Assembly: GCA_003597955.1 (NCBI GenBank)
Contig: QZJU01000006.1
Coordinates: 36,161 to 100,160 of the forward strand
Reading direction: 5' to 3'
Length of the DNA stretch: 64,000 nucleotides
Source of the DNA: Candidatus Parcubacteria bacterium
GTDB taxonomy: Bacteria > Patescibacteriota > Patescibacteriia > PEXW01
Of this stretch, positions 34,014 to 41,652 are shown piece after piece (positions within the stretch are counted from its first letter, which is position 1; each line of letters opens with the position of its first letter). The notes under the pieces are model-generated. The model ran no database searches. It had not been told where the DNA came from and saw only the letters and a program-made list of their open reading frames with translations. The translations under genes and the position numbers were made by a program.

Positions 34014-34991
34014 ATGAAATCCAAAACCCGATTAACAAATGATGTCGTGGTGGTCGGGGCGATCTACCTGGATTTTAACCTCTTGGGCCAAATGCCTTTG
34101 GCTTTTAATGTTCATCGGGATCACGAAGTGATCGGTTCGGATTATAAGGTTGCGGCCGGCGGCTCGGCATATGTGTTTGCAAAAGCGTTAAAAAGTCTGG
34201 GCTTGAAAACCGCCCTGCTTGCCCAAGCCGGCGTTGATCCAGCGGGACGGATTTTGAGCCAGGAGATTTCTAAGGATAAAGTTAAAGTAAAGCTGTTGGT
34301 TAAGGGAAAGGTTCAGACCAACATCAGCGCCAATGTCAGCGGCGATCACAATGACAGCCTGACGATTACCGCAGGCAACGCAAATCAGCGCCTGGATGCT
34401 AAAAAGGTTTTATCACAAGCCAAGCGGCTTTTAGCCGGCGCCAGGGTTTTTTACATCGGTGGGTATTTCAAAATGTCGCAGCTGGCAAAAGCGTATTTAG
34501 CTTTAGCCAAATTCTGCCAAAAACGGAAAATTTTGGTGGTCTTGGATCATGGCACGGTTCACGCTAAAGTCAGCCGCGCGGATTTGCGGAATTTATATCG
34601 ACTGCTTCAATATGTGAATTACTATTTGCCAAACCAGGAGGAATTTCTGCGCGCCATGCAGGCGAAAAATTTACGCCAAGCTTTTCAGCGCAGCCAAAAA
34701 TTTTCCAAGCCAACCATTGTGGTTAAGCTTGGCCGCCAAGGCGCGGTTTTATTCGAAAAGCATAAAGTCGTTAACGTACAAGCTTTCCGCGTGCCCATAA
34801 TGCATACCGTCGGCGCCGGCGACAGTTTTAATGCTGGCTTTATTTACGGAATATTGAATAAGTTGCCGATTCATAAGGCTTTGCGTGTGGGCAATGCCGT
34901 GGCGGCCTTAAGGATTTCCCAGCCGCGTTTGCCTACCGCCAGGGACATCAAGAAATTTTTAGCCAAAAAAATAAACACTTTTGACTATTGA
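34014..34991 (+). CDS. PfkB/ribokinase-family carbohydrate kinase
   Basis: 325 residues from ATG 34014. N-terminal VVVVGAIYLDFNLLGQMP, the di-Gly VAAGGSAYVFAKALKSLG, and the C-terminal anion-hole/base motif HTVGAGDSFNAGFIYGILN. Substrate could be a sugar or nucleoside (ribokinase-like). Placed right behind rnc, probably in one transcript with it. A good promoter for the next gene lies across its stop codon. Confidence 0.88.
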   Translation: MKSKTRLTNDVVVVGAIYLDFNLLGQMPLAFNVHRDHEVIGSDYKVAAGGSAYVFAKALKSLGLKTALLAQAGVDPAGRILSQEISKDKVKVKLLVKGKVQTNISANVSGDHNDSLTITAGNANQRLDAKKVLSQAKRLLAGARVFYIGGYFKMSQLAKAYLALAKFCQKRKILVVLDHGTVHAKVSRADLRNLYRLLQYVNYYLPNQEEFLRAMQAKNLRQAFQRSQKFSKPTIVVKLGRQGAVLFEKHKVVNVQAFRVPIMHTVGAGDSFNAGFIYGILNKLPIHKALRVGNAVAALRISQPRLPTARDIKKFLAKKINTFDY

Positions 34992-35016
34992 CAGGCTTTA
35001 GAATCTCTGTTAAGTT
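34988..35016 (+). promoter_or_regulatory. Promoter of the STAS gene
   Basis: TTGACA (34988-34993), 17-nt spacer, TAAGTT (35011-35016). The -35 overlaps the stop codon of the upstream kinase. Confidence 0.75.
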
Positions 35017-35057
35017 TTTATGAATTCATAAAAAAAGAAAAAAGGAGTTATTTAAAA

Positions 35058-35405
35058 ATGCAGTTTCAAATCAAGGAGCAAAACAGCGTGGTGGTTATTT
35101 CGCCACAGGGCGCTTTTGAAGGTGACCGGGACGACAAAGGATTTCAAGAAATCATCAACCAGAATATTGCCCAAGGCAAAACAATTTTTTTGGTGAATTT
35201 TTCCGGCGTTCCGAGAATGAATGAATTGGGCTTGGGCTTGCTCTTAGGCGCTTACCGCAAGACAACTGCCCGCTCTGTCTACATGGTTTTTTGTAATTTT
35301 AATAAAGCCATAACCCAGATGCTGGAGCGCACCAAGCTCAATACCTTTTTCAAATGCTTCGATAGTGAAGCCGAGGCTTTAGCCGAGCTGCAAAAATGCA
35401 TCTGA
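35058..35405 (+). CDS. STAS-domain protein (anti-anti-sigma-like)
   Basis: 115 residues with a Shine-Dalgarno AAAGGAG upstream. Single STAS domain: VVVISPQGAFEG, FLVNFSGVPRMNELGLGLLL, NFNKAITQMLERTKL. In SpoIIAA/RsbV the loop reads DSxG with a phosphorylated Ser; here it is NELG, with no Ser or Thr at that place. It might bind partners without phosphorylation control. Monocistronic. Confidence 0.85.
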   Translation: MQFQIKEQNSVVVISPQGAFEGDRDDKGFQEIINQNIAQGKTIFLVNFSGVPRMNELGLGLLLGAYRKTTARSVYMVFCNFNKAITQMLERTKLNTFFKCFDSEAEALAELQKCI

Positions 35406-35415
35406 TTTCTTTTTG

Positions 35416-35452
35416 AAAAACCGGGTTTGGGAATATTCGACCCGGTTTTTTG
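35416..35452 (+). terminator. Intrinsic terminator
   Basis: AAAAACCGGGT pairs with ACCCGGTTTTT, loop of 13 nt, then TT; 10 nt after the STAS stop codon. Confidence 0.85.
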
Positions 35453-35459
35453 AAAATTG

Positions 35460-35566
35460 ACCCCGCACCACTTTCCAGCAAAACGCCAACATTTAGTACT
35501 AATATATTTATTAGGCAAATAACCTCACACTAAATCTAAGGTTTAATTTGGAAAGTGGTGCGGGGT
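35460..35566. repeat. 107-bp inverted-repeat (MITE-like) element, copy 2
   Basis: Ends ACCCCGCACCACTTTCCA and its complement TGGAAAGTGGTGCGGGGT. In opposite orientation to copy 1 (9968-10077), with partly conserved interior (TATTTGC, ACTAAA, GTTGG blocks on the reverse strand). The right end runs into the -35 of the next gene. Confidence 0.75.
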
Positions 35567-35594
35567 TGACAAGATCGGGTTTGTTGATTAAACT
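35566..35594 (+). promoter_or_regulatory. Promoter with a -35 formed at the repeat end
   Basis: TTGACA (35566-35571), 17-nt spacer, TAAACT (35589-35594). The last T of the inverted-repeat element is the first base of the -35. Confidence 0.75.
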
Positions 35595-35656
35595 TGCTCC
35601 AAAATACAAATCGAATTATTGAAATCAACAACCAAAAATAGGTGGAGGTGTTTTTT

Positions 35657-36355
35657 ATGAGCAAAAAGCCGTTTGATTGGCAAATGCATTTCAGCCAAGC
35701 TGGTATTTTCCAAACTGGACACTATGTCCTAAGTAGTCAAAAACATTCCAAGGTTTATGCAAATTTCGTCAAGCCCATAAACCTAGACCACGGAGTTTTT
35801 CAAAGTATTGTTTATGGTTTGTTGGATTTGGTGGATTGCTCAATTTTTCAATATGTCAACCAGGTGGCTGTATTGGGTATTGGCACGGGCGCTTTTTACG
35901 CGCATCAATTCACCCAACAGTTATTCAAGAACTTGCTTCAAAATGGCCGTTATGGCCGCATTACCTGCGACTTTGTTTTTGCTGCCAGGAAACCCACGGG
36001 CGATTTATTTTTGGCCTATGATCAGGCCAAAATTTTGGAAGGGAAAAACGTGATCTTCGTGGATGATGTGTATTCTACAGGCAAAACCCTGGCTGAAGCT
36101 CAGCGACTCATCAAGTCCGCAAACGGTGTATTAGTGCAAGCAATTTTTATTTTAAATCGCGCCCCAGAACCGCTGGCCGAAGTAATTCTTCTTGAACATC
36201 CCATGAAAGAATCTGGCTGTTTATTGCACCACCCAATCGAGTTGTGGCCAAACCGAGCAGCCTGCCCGTTATGCCAACAGGGCGTACCCTTTAGTACGGA
36301 ATATGGGAAAGGCGAGCAGGAGTTTACCCTGCATGGCCAGCCCAGTTCAGAATGA
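35657..36355 (+). CDS. Orotate phosphoribosyltransferase-like protein
   Basis: 232 residues from ATG 35657 (GTGGAGGT upstream; the ATG at 35642 would include it). N-terminal FQTGHYVLSSQKHSKVYANF resembles the OPRT substrate loop (SGxxSxxY). PRPP motif: VIFVDDVYSTGKTLAEAQRL (VEDVxTTG type, here VDDVYSTG). The C-terminal 40 residues carry CLLHHPIELW and CPLCQQG, a possible zinc site not typical of PyrE. Since other pyrimidine genes are absent here, it may be a salvage or regulatory PRTase. Confidence 0.78.
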   Translation: MSKKPFDWQMHFSQAGIFQTGHYVLSSQKHSKVYANFVKPINLDHGVFQSIVYGLLDLVDCSIFQYVNQVAVLGIGTGAFYAHQFTQQLFKNLLQNGRYGRITCDFVFAARKPTGDLFLAYDQAKILEGKNVIFVDDVYSTGKTLAEAQRLIKSANGVLVQAIFILNRAPEPLAEVILLEHPMKESGCLLHHPIELWPNRAACPLCQQGVPFSTEYGKGEQEFTLHGQPSSE

Positions 36356-36363
36356 ACCTCATT

Positions 36364-36393
36364 AAAACCGGTCAGAATTTGACCGGTTTTTTG
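36364..36393 (+). terminator. Intrinsic terminator
   Basis: AAAACCGGTCA pairs with TGACCGGTTTT, short loop GAATT, then TT. Confidence 0.88.
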
Positions 36394-36416
36394 TGTTTTA
36401 AAATGCCCAGATCAGC

Positions 36417-36445
36417 TTGTTTTTTAGGGATTAAATTGATAAAAT
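36417..36445 (+). promoter_or_regulatory. Promoter of the leader peptide/smc unit
   Basis: TTGTTT (36417-36422), 17-nt spacer, TAAAAT (36440-36445), then exactly 6 nt to an ATG at 36452. Confidence 0.6.
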
Positions 36446-36451
36446 AGAGAC

Positions 36452-36490
36452 ATGAAATTCGCTTCGTTTTTGTCGTACCTATGTATTTAG
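36452..36490 (+). CDS. 12-residue upstream ORF overlapping smc start
   Basis: ATG 36452 to TAG 36488-36490, encoding MKFASFLSYLCI. The ATG sits 6 nt after the -10, so it would be the first codon of a leaderless mRNA. Its end overlaps the smc ATG (36481) by 10 nt in another frame, and no Shine-Dalgarno precedes smc. Translational coupling to smc is inferred. Confidence 0.45.
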   Translation: MKFASFLSYLCI

Positions 36491-39147
36491 AAAAATTGGA
36501 AATTCAGGGTTTTAAATCCTTTGCCCATAAAACCACATTGGAATTCCAAAAAGGCATTGCTGTGATTGTCGGGCCGAACGGTTCTGGCAAATCCAATGTC
36601 GCTGATGCCATTCGTTGGGTTTTGGGCGAGCAGAGTTTAAAAATGCTGCGGGGCAAGAAAAGCGAAGATGTGATTTTTGCCGGTTCAGACAAAAAAACCA
36701 AGCTTGGCATGGCCGAAGTAGTGTTGAGCTTGGACAATACCGACCATAAGGCGCCAATTGAGTATCAAAAAGTCGTGATCGCCCGCCGCATTTATAAAGA
36801 CGGCACCTCGGAATATATTTTAAACGGCGCCGTGGCTCGCTTGGTGGATATTCAGATGTTGCTTGCCCGCTCCAATATTGGCCAGCGGACTTATTCGGTA
36901 ATCGGTCAGGGCGCGGTGGACGCGGTGTTGTTGGCGTCGCCGCGGGAGCGCAAAGAATTTTTTGACGAAGCCGCGGGCGTTCGACCTTATCAAATCAAGC
37001 GCGAACAGGCTGAGCACAAATTGGCGGCCACACGTGAAAATCTGGTCCAAGCCCAGTTGCTGATTGACGAGATCGCGCCGCGCTTGCGGTCTTTAACCCG
37101 CCAGGTTAAAAGGCTGAATGAGCGCGAGGAAATTCAGAAAAATTTAAGAACCGTCCAGGCGCAAGCTTACAGCCATAAATTACTAAATTTAAGGCAGGAT
37201 TTAAGCCGAGTCGGCGAAAAGGTGGAAGCTGCAGAAGCCGAACAAACCGAAGCCTTGGCTGAAGTCCAGGCAATTCAGGCTAAATTAGATGTGGAAGAAC
37301 GCGGCATCACGCGGCATGAAAATTTCAGCCAATTGCAGAATGCCTATCAGCACCTAGTCGACAAGCGCAATCGCCTGCTGACCGAACGGGCGGCCTTGGC
37401 CGGCAAAGTCGCGGCCAGTTTGGCCAAAGCGGGCCAGGTCAATGTGGTCTGGCTGAATGCTCAAAAAGCCGAATTTGAATCGCGCCTGAAAGCCACGGAA
37501 GATTCGCACAAACACTTAAAAGAAAAATTTTTAAAATTGGAAATTCAGGCCAAGGCCGCCCTGACTGAAGTTCAGGCCTTTGATCAGGAAATTAAAAAAA
37601 TCGAAAACGACCTTTTGAAAGCCGAAACCGCCTTAAAAACCAAAACCAGCCTGACCTTGCCGGATTTGGCCAAAAGCGTAGTTGAGGTTATAACTCGGCA
37701 CCATAAATTTTTGCAGGCAATCAAGGCCGCCACCAGCCTGGAAGAGTTTTCGGCCTTAAAAAAGGAAGCCAATCGCCTGGCCACGGATGCGGAAAAATTC
37801 ATTCTTCAGGTAAATTTGCAGGCGCCCAACATTGATCCGGTTGAATTGATCGCTTTGCAGCGGCGTTTGCACGAGGTCATGAAGGCCAAAGAGCTAAAAG
37901 CCAAAACTGAGAATCAGCTGTCAGCTGAAGTCAAGGTAGCTAGCGAAAAGCTGTTTGATTTGGAAAAAGACATCCAGCGCTTGAAAGAAGAAATCCTGCG
38001 GGCGGACAAAGAATTAAAGCTCACGGAATTAAAACCCAAGAATCCGGCCGAAGCCGAGACGGCCGTGGAAAAGGCCCAAAGCGAAATGGACGCCATGCTA
38101 AGAGATTTGGAAGCGCAAATTGCAAAAGCGAAAGCCGAGGTTGAAAAATTCAATTTAACCGAGCAAGGCAAACGCGATAAATTGTTCGCATTGCAGAGGC
38201 AGGCCCGGGAAGCGCAGGAAACTGTTCGCCAATCCGAAAGCCGACTGGCGGATTTGCGCGTAGATTTGGCCCGTTTGGAAACCCGGGAAGAGGATATTTT
38301 GCGAGAATTGCATTCGGAGTTGCCGGCAGAATATATTACGGAAGTGGAAAATGTCAAAAAATTACACACGGATGCAAATTTAGAAAAACTCGAAGCCGAG
38401 GTAGCGAAAGCGAAGCATGCCTTGGAGCTGATCGGCGGCATTGACGAAAATGCCGTGAAAGAATATGAAGAGACCAAAACGCGGCATGATTTTTTAACCA
38501 CCCAAGTCCATGATTTAACCAAGGCCTCGGAAGATTTGGAAGCCGGGATCCAAAAATTAGAAAAAATTATTAAGGAGAAGTTTGAAGCGTCTTTTAAAAA
38601 AGTCTCCGATGAATTTTCAAAATATTTCAAAATCCTCTTCAATGGAGGCCACGCCAGCCTAGAGCTAGTCAAGGAATATGTTTTGGCGCCTGAGCAGCAG
38701 AATGATGAAACCGAGGATGAGGCCGAAGCAGAAGCCGAGGCCGAACTTGAGTCAAAAAAACCTTTAGGCGAAAAAGTCGTTACGGGCGTGGAAATTTTCG
38801 CCACCCCGCCAGGCAAAAGACTAAAAGGCATTGGCATGCTTTCTGGCGGCGAAAGGGCCTTGACTTCCATTGCTTTGATCTGCGCGATTTTGGCTTCCAA
38901 CCCCTCGCCTTTTGTAGTTTTGGATGAGGTGGACGCGGCTTTGGACGAATCGAATTCCATCCGTTTCGCCCAGATATTGGAAAAGCTTTCGCACCGGACG
39001 CAATTCATTACCATTTCCCACAACCGCGCCACAATGCAGCGCGCGACGCTTTTGTACGGCGTGACCATGAGCGATGATGGCGTCTCCAAATTACTTTCAG
39101 TCAAAATGGAGGATGTTGACAAGGTGGTTAACGGAAGCCGGGCTTAA
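36481..39147 (+). CDS. smc: Chromosome segregation protein SMC (short form)
   Basis: 888 residues, against about 1150-1190 for usual bacterial SMC. N-terminal head LEKLEIQGFKSFAHKT with Walker A GPNGSGKSNVADAIRWVLGE. C-terminal head with signature LSGGERALTSIAL and Walker B FVVLDEVDAALDE. Between are long coiled coils (about 165-400 and 480-650). The middle (about 390-480) is helical and lacks a recognisable SMC hinge (no Gly-rich hinge pattern). An acidic stretch precedes the signature (ETEDEAEAEAEAELES). It should organise DNA; dimerisation must differ if the hinge is truly absent. Confidence 0.9.
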   Translation: MYLEKLEIQGFKSFAHKTTLEFQKGIAVIVGPNGSGKSNVADAIRWVLGEQSLKMLRGKKSEDVIFAGSDKKTKLGMAEVVLSLDNTDHKAPIEYQKVVIARRIYKDGTSEYILNGAVARLVDIQMLLARSNIGQRTYSVIGQGAVDAVLLASPRERKEFFDEAAGVRPYQIKREQAEHKLAATRENLVQAQLLIDEIAPRLRSLTRQVKRLNEREEIQKNLRTVQAQAYSHKLLNLRQDLSRVGEKVEAAEAEQTEALAEVQAIQAKLDVEERGITRHENFSQLQNAYQHLVDKRNRLLTERAALAGKVAASLAKAGQVNVVWLNAQKAEFESRLKATEDSHKHLKEKFLKLEIQAKAALTEVQAFDQEIKKIENDLLKAETALKTKTSLTLPDLAKSVVEVITRHHKFLQAIKAATSLEEFSALKKEANRLATDAEKFILQVNLQAPNIDPVELIALQRRLHEVMKAKELKAKTENQLSAEVKVASEKLFDLEKDIQRLKEEILRADKELKLTELKPKNPAEAETAVEKAQSEMDAMLRDLEAQIAKAKAEVEKFNLTEQGKRDKLFALQRQAREAQETVRQSESRLADLRVDLARLETREEDILRELHSELPAEYITEVENVKKLHTDANLEKLEAEVAKAKHALELIGGIDENAVKEYEETKTRHDFLTTQVHDLTKASEDLEAGIQKLEKIIKEKFEASFKKVSDEFSKYFKILFNGGHASLELVKEYVLAPEQQNDETEDEAEAEAEAELESKKPLGEKVVTGVEIFATPPGKRLKGIGMLSGGERALTSIALICAILASNPSPFVVLDEVDAALDESNSIRFAQILEKLSHRTQFITISHNRATMQRATLLYGVTMSDDGVSKLLSVKMEDVDKVVNGSRA

Positions 39148-39159
39148 AGGCCAGAACGC

Positions 39160-39188
39160 TTGACTGGATTTTAATATTTATTTACACT
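39160..39188 (+). promoter_or_regulatory. rpsP promoter
   Basis: TTGACT (39160-39165), 17-nt spacer, TACACT (39183-39188). ATG 9 nt downstream: a nearly leaderless mRNA. Confidence 0.7.
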
Positions 39189-39197
39189 ACCCCCACT

Positions 39198-39578
39198 ATG
39201 GTTGCGATTAGACTAAAAAGAGTTGGCAAAAAAGGACACGCAAGTTTCCGTTTTGTGGTGTCTGATAAAAGTAAGGACACTATCGGTCCGGCTTTGGAAA
39301 TTTTGGGTTCTTACAATCCGCATATCAATCCCCCGGAAATCAAAGTAAAAAAAGAACGGGTCCAGTATTGGTTGGGTAAAGGCGCCAAGCCCTCGGCCAC
39401 AGTACATAATCTATTGGTAACCGCCGGCGTGATAAACGCGCCAAAAGTGGTTATTGTCAAAGCCAAGAAACCCGCCAAAGACGAAAAGGCAGAGCCAAAG
39501 ACTAAACCAGCCAAACCTGAAGCCAAAGCCGAAATTAAAACCGAAGCGAAAAAAACCGAAGAACCGGCGAAGAGTTAA
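39198..39578 (+). CDS. rpsP: 30S ribosomal protein S16
   Basis: 126 residues. S16 core MVAIRLKRVGKKGHASFRFV, VSDKSKDTIGPALEILGSYN, ERVQYWLGKGAKPSATVHNL. The last 45 residues are a Lys/Ala/Glu/Pro extension (AKPEAKAEIKTEAKKTEEPA), probably disordered. In many bacteria rpsP leads the rpsP-khpA-rimM-trmD-rplS operon. Here a membrane gene with its own promoter separates it from khpA, and rimM is not seen. Confidence 0.96.
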   Translation: MVAIRLKRVGKKGHASFRFVVSDKSKDTIGPALEILGSYNPHINPPEIKVKKERVQYWLGKGAKPSATVHNLLVTAGVINAPKVVIVKAKKPAKDEKAEPKTKPAKPEAKAEIKTEAKKTEEPAKS

Positions 39579-39626
39579 AGACAGTCGATAACCTAAACAA
39601 AATATTTAAGGGGCTTTCTAGTCTGT

Positions 39627-39654
39627 TTGACAGTTTTTGGTTTTTTGTTAAACT
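39627..39654 (+). promoter_or_regulatory. Promoter of the 39721 membrane gene
   Basis: TTGACA (39627-39632), 16-nt spacer, TAAACT (39649-39654). Leader about 60 nt with TGGAGG before the ATG. Confidence 0.65.
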
Positions 39655-39720
39655 AAGCAGCTATAAGTTTCTTTGAAAATTGAACACCTAATCACTCAAA
39701 ATCCAAATTGGAGGCGTTGT

Positions 39721-40611
39721 ATGAATCGTAGCGTCAGAGTGTTTTTGGCCTGTTTTTGCGGGGCCTTTATTGGCGCCTTGATTGCCCTCAAGGTTAACCT
39801 TGATTTCTGGTGGCTGGGTCTGCTAGTTGGCGGTTTAACCGGGTATATGACCTATGACTTTAAGCAAGTCATGGTAATGGTGCCTAAAGCATTCAAGTTA
39901 TTCAAGCAAGTCTTACTCCGGGATTGCGCTGAAGAACTTGATCTCATTCGAGCCTACCTCAAACCATCGCACGCTTTCAGTCATATTGCTCTAGTATTAT
40001 TAGGCATTATCTTTGCGCTTTTACTGAGCGCCGGTGAAATGCGAATAGACGCTGATGCAGACGGGAAATTTTTTAAGCTTCTTGGCTTAGCAGTCGGTTT
40101 CCTTTCGGTAACACCCATCTTTTTTATGTTTTTCTATTTCCTCATAGCTGGTTTGGCATTCCTGGGCGCCCGGTATATGGAAAAAGTTTACTGGTACCCA
40201 TACTCTGAAACTAAAATAAGAGCCAGAAGCATTGCAATCGATTTGGACAAGGCGGGTTTGCAGATGGCCGACATTAATTATCGTAATGCTTTTCGGTGGG
40301 TGGTCAAAGGTAGCGTGTATGCGGTTTGGTTTTCTTTCAAGTTCATTTTCTGGCTCGGCTGGAAATTTTTATTTCTGGGCATTTACTACACCGCCAAAGC
40401 GATTTTTGTCGGAACCCGGTATTTGTTTAAAACCATTCATTCCGACATGCGGCTGCTTTGCGGAATTGACGCGGCTCTGGGCGCGTTAATTGGTTTTTAT
40501 TTTGAAAATCCGGTTCTCGGCGCTGTTATTGGGGGCCTGATCGGAGTGCTAAATTATGAACTCATTTCTAAGCGGCTTTTGCGTCTGGTCACGGCGACCA
40601 AAGCCAGCTGA
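39721..40611 (+). CDS. Multi-pass membrane protein of unknown function
   Basis: 296 residues from ATG 39721 (GGAGG 6 nt upstream). About six membrane helices: two near the N-terminus (VFLACFCGAFIGALIAL, WWLGLLVGGLTGYMTYDF), two central, and a C-terminal pair (IDAALGALIGFYFENPVLGA). The GALIGFYFENPVLGAVIGGL repeat resembles the first pair, hinting at an internal duplication. No family recognised. Monocistronic, inserted between rpsP and khpA. Confidence 0.75.
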   Translation: MNRSVRVFLACFCGAFIGALIALKVNLDFWWLGLLVGGLTGYMTYDFKQVMVMVPKAFKLFKQVLLRDCAEELDLIRAYLKPSHAFSHIALVLLGIIFALLLSAGEMRIDADADGKFFKLLGLAVGFLSVTPIFFMFFYFLIAGLAFLGARYMEKVYWYPYSETKIRARSIAIDLDKAGLQMADINYRNAFRWVVKGSVYAVWFSFKFIFWLGWKFLFLGIYYTAKAIFVGTRYLFKTIHSDMRLLCGIDAALGALIGFYFENPVLGAVIGGLIGVLNYELISKRLLRLVTATKAS

Positions 40612-40646
40612 AAATCTGGGTACCCCTTAAAAAATCGTTCAAACCT

Positions 40647-40680
40647 AAAACCTCGATTGGAATAATCGAGGTTTTTTATT
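40647..40680 (+). terminator. Intrinsic terminator
   Basis: AAAACCTCGATT pairs with AATCGAGGTTTT, loop GGAAT, then TTATT. Confidence 0.88.
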
Positions 40681-40687
40681 GCCAGCT

Positions 40688-40716
40688 TTGACAAGCTTTT
40701 TTAAGCCTGCTATTTT
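40688..40716 (+). promoter_or_regulatory. khpA promoter with a 130-nt leader
   Basis: TTGACA (40688-40693), 17-nt spacer, TATTTT (40711-40716). The leader up to 40851 contains an ACCAAA/TTTGGT hairpin and no ORF I can support; it might carry post-transcriptional control. Confidence 0.55.
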
Positions 40717-40851
40717 TTCCCTATCGCTCGCCAGCGCTTCCTAATACCAAAAAAGAGGCTTTGGTACGCGGCAAGCCACACCGGTCCTTGTTTAGTCGCA
40801 GGATTGTCGGTTCCTGGCCAGAAACTTTCACCATTAACGAAAAAGACTGCT

Positions 40852-41202
40852 ATGGCAGAAACTTATCAAGACGCGGAATTCGTCGAGTATGTCGTCAAGT
40901 CGATCGTCGACAACCCGCAAGATGTTAAGGTCGAACGCACAGTGGATGAGATGGGTGTGCTGATCACCTTGCATGTCAATCCTTCAGACTTGGGCCAAGT
41001 GATTGGCCGGCAAGGCCAGACGGCCAAAAGCATCCGCACGTTGTTAAGGGTCGTGGGCGCCAAGAATCACGCCAGAGTGAACATGAAAATCTTTGAACCC
41101 GAAGGTTATAGAAAGTTCCAAGGCGAGAAAGGCGGCCGCCGAGGCGAAAGCCAGGCTCCAGCGAATGAAGATGCCAATCTGGCGGATGATCTTAAACTCT
41201 AA
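40852..41202 (+). CDS. khpA: KH-domain RNA-binding protein KhpA
   Basis: 116 residues from ATG 40852. Single KH domain: AEFVEYVVKSIVDNPQDVKV, GVLITLHVNPSDLGQVIGRQ (IGRQGQTA, the GXXG loop), IRTLLRVVGAKNHARV. The C-terminus is Gly/Arg-rich then acidic. KhpA pairs with KhpB in RNA binding in Gram-positives, and its gene usually lies between rpsP and rimM/trmD, as the order here roughly keeps. Confidence 0.9.
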   Translation: MAETYQDAEFVEYVVKSIVDNPQDVKVERTVDEMGVLITLHVNPSDLGQVIGRQGQTAKSIRTLLRVVGAKNHARVNMKIFEPEGYRKFQGEKGGRRGESQAPANEDANLADDLKL

Positions 41203-41212
41203 TTGTTAAATC

Positions 41213-41248
41213 AATAAAAGAGAGCTCGAAAAGAGCTCTCTTTTATTT
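41213..41248 (+). terminator. Intrinsic terminator
   Basis: AATAAAAGAGAGCTC and its complement GAGCTCTCTTTTATT with loop GAAAA, a 15-bp perfect stem, 10 nt after khpA. Confidence 0.9.
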
Positions 41249-41274
41249 GTTTTTTTTGAAAATGCGGCTATAAT
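41247..41274 (+). promoter_or_regulatory. Promoter of small unit 1
   Basis: TTGTTT (41247-41252), 16-nt spacer, TATAAT (41269-41274). It starts in the tail of the khpA terminator and drives a transcript of about 130 nt. Confidence 0.6.
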
Positions 41275-41321
41275 GAAAGCAAATAGCCCTGTTTGAAATC
41301 CCCAAGAATCGTGAGGTGAAT

Positions 41322-41375
41322 ATGCAAGACGGCAGAATAGCTCTTGATAGGTACTATGGTGACGATTCTACCTAG
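41322..41375 (+). CDS. 17-residue peptide ORF of small unit 1
   Basis: ATG 41322 to TAG, encoding MQDGRIALDRYYGDDST. GAGGTG lies 3 nt before the ATG, closer than ideal. The transcript has its own promoter and terminator (41383-41413) and nothing else inside, so it is either a peptide mRNA or a small RNA. Confidence 0.35.
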   Translation: MQDGRIALDRYYGDDST

Positions 41376-41382
41376 GCAGTTT

Positions 41383-41413
41383 CGGTGGTCAGTTCTGACC
41401 ACCGATTTTATTT
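41383..41413 (+). terminator. Terminator of small unit 1
   Basis: CGGTGGTCAG pairs with CTGACCACCG, loop TT, then ATTTTATTT. Very similar to the terminator of small unit 2. Confidence 0.85.
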
Positions 41414-41498
41414 AAGCTGATTATTCTCTTTACAGATGTTTTTAAAAAGGCTAACATACACCCCAATTGTTCCCAATAATTCTTCTTAAGAGGCAAAG

Positions 41499-41633
41499 AT
41501 GCAACTAGACTGAATTATTTCAAAAATCGCTCCCAGCGATGAATTCCTGGCTATTCTGGTATTATTTATGTTTGCATGTTTGATCTGGGGTCTTCATTCA
41601 TTTCTCGTTAGCGATTCTCGCCAGGAGTTTTAG
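41499..41633 (+). pseudogene. Small membrane-peptide ORF with in-frame TGA (small unit 2)
   Basis: AAGAGG then ATG 41499 opens MQLD, followed by TGA (41511-41513). The same frame then continues to TAG 41631-41633 as IISKIAPSDEFLAILVLF, MFACLIWGLHSFLV, SDSRQEF: a single membrane helix with a polar tail. It may be a 4-residue leader plus a decayed gene, a readthrough gene, or a small RNA. TGA is a normal stop elsewhere in the window. Confidence 0.4.
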
Positions 41634-41652
41634 TGCTTTTTTTACTAATTTT

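Noticed and set aside
37914-39122. 402-codon open frame on the minus strand
   Set aside because: It is antisense to smc and has the low-complexity Ser-rich composition expected from the reverse of a Glu/Ala/Lys coiled coil.
41511-41513. TGA as a sense codon (as in Gracilibacteria/Absconditabacteria)
   Set aside because: Clear genes end at TGA (5125-5127, 42351-42353, 49288-49290) and conserved proteins contain no in-frame TGA.
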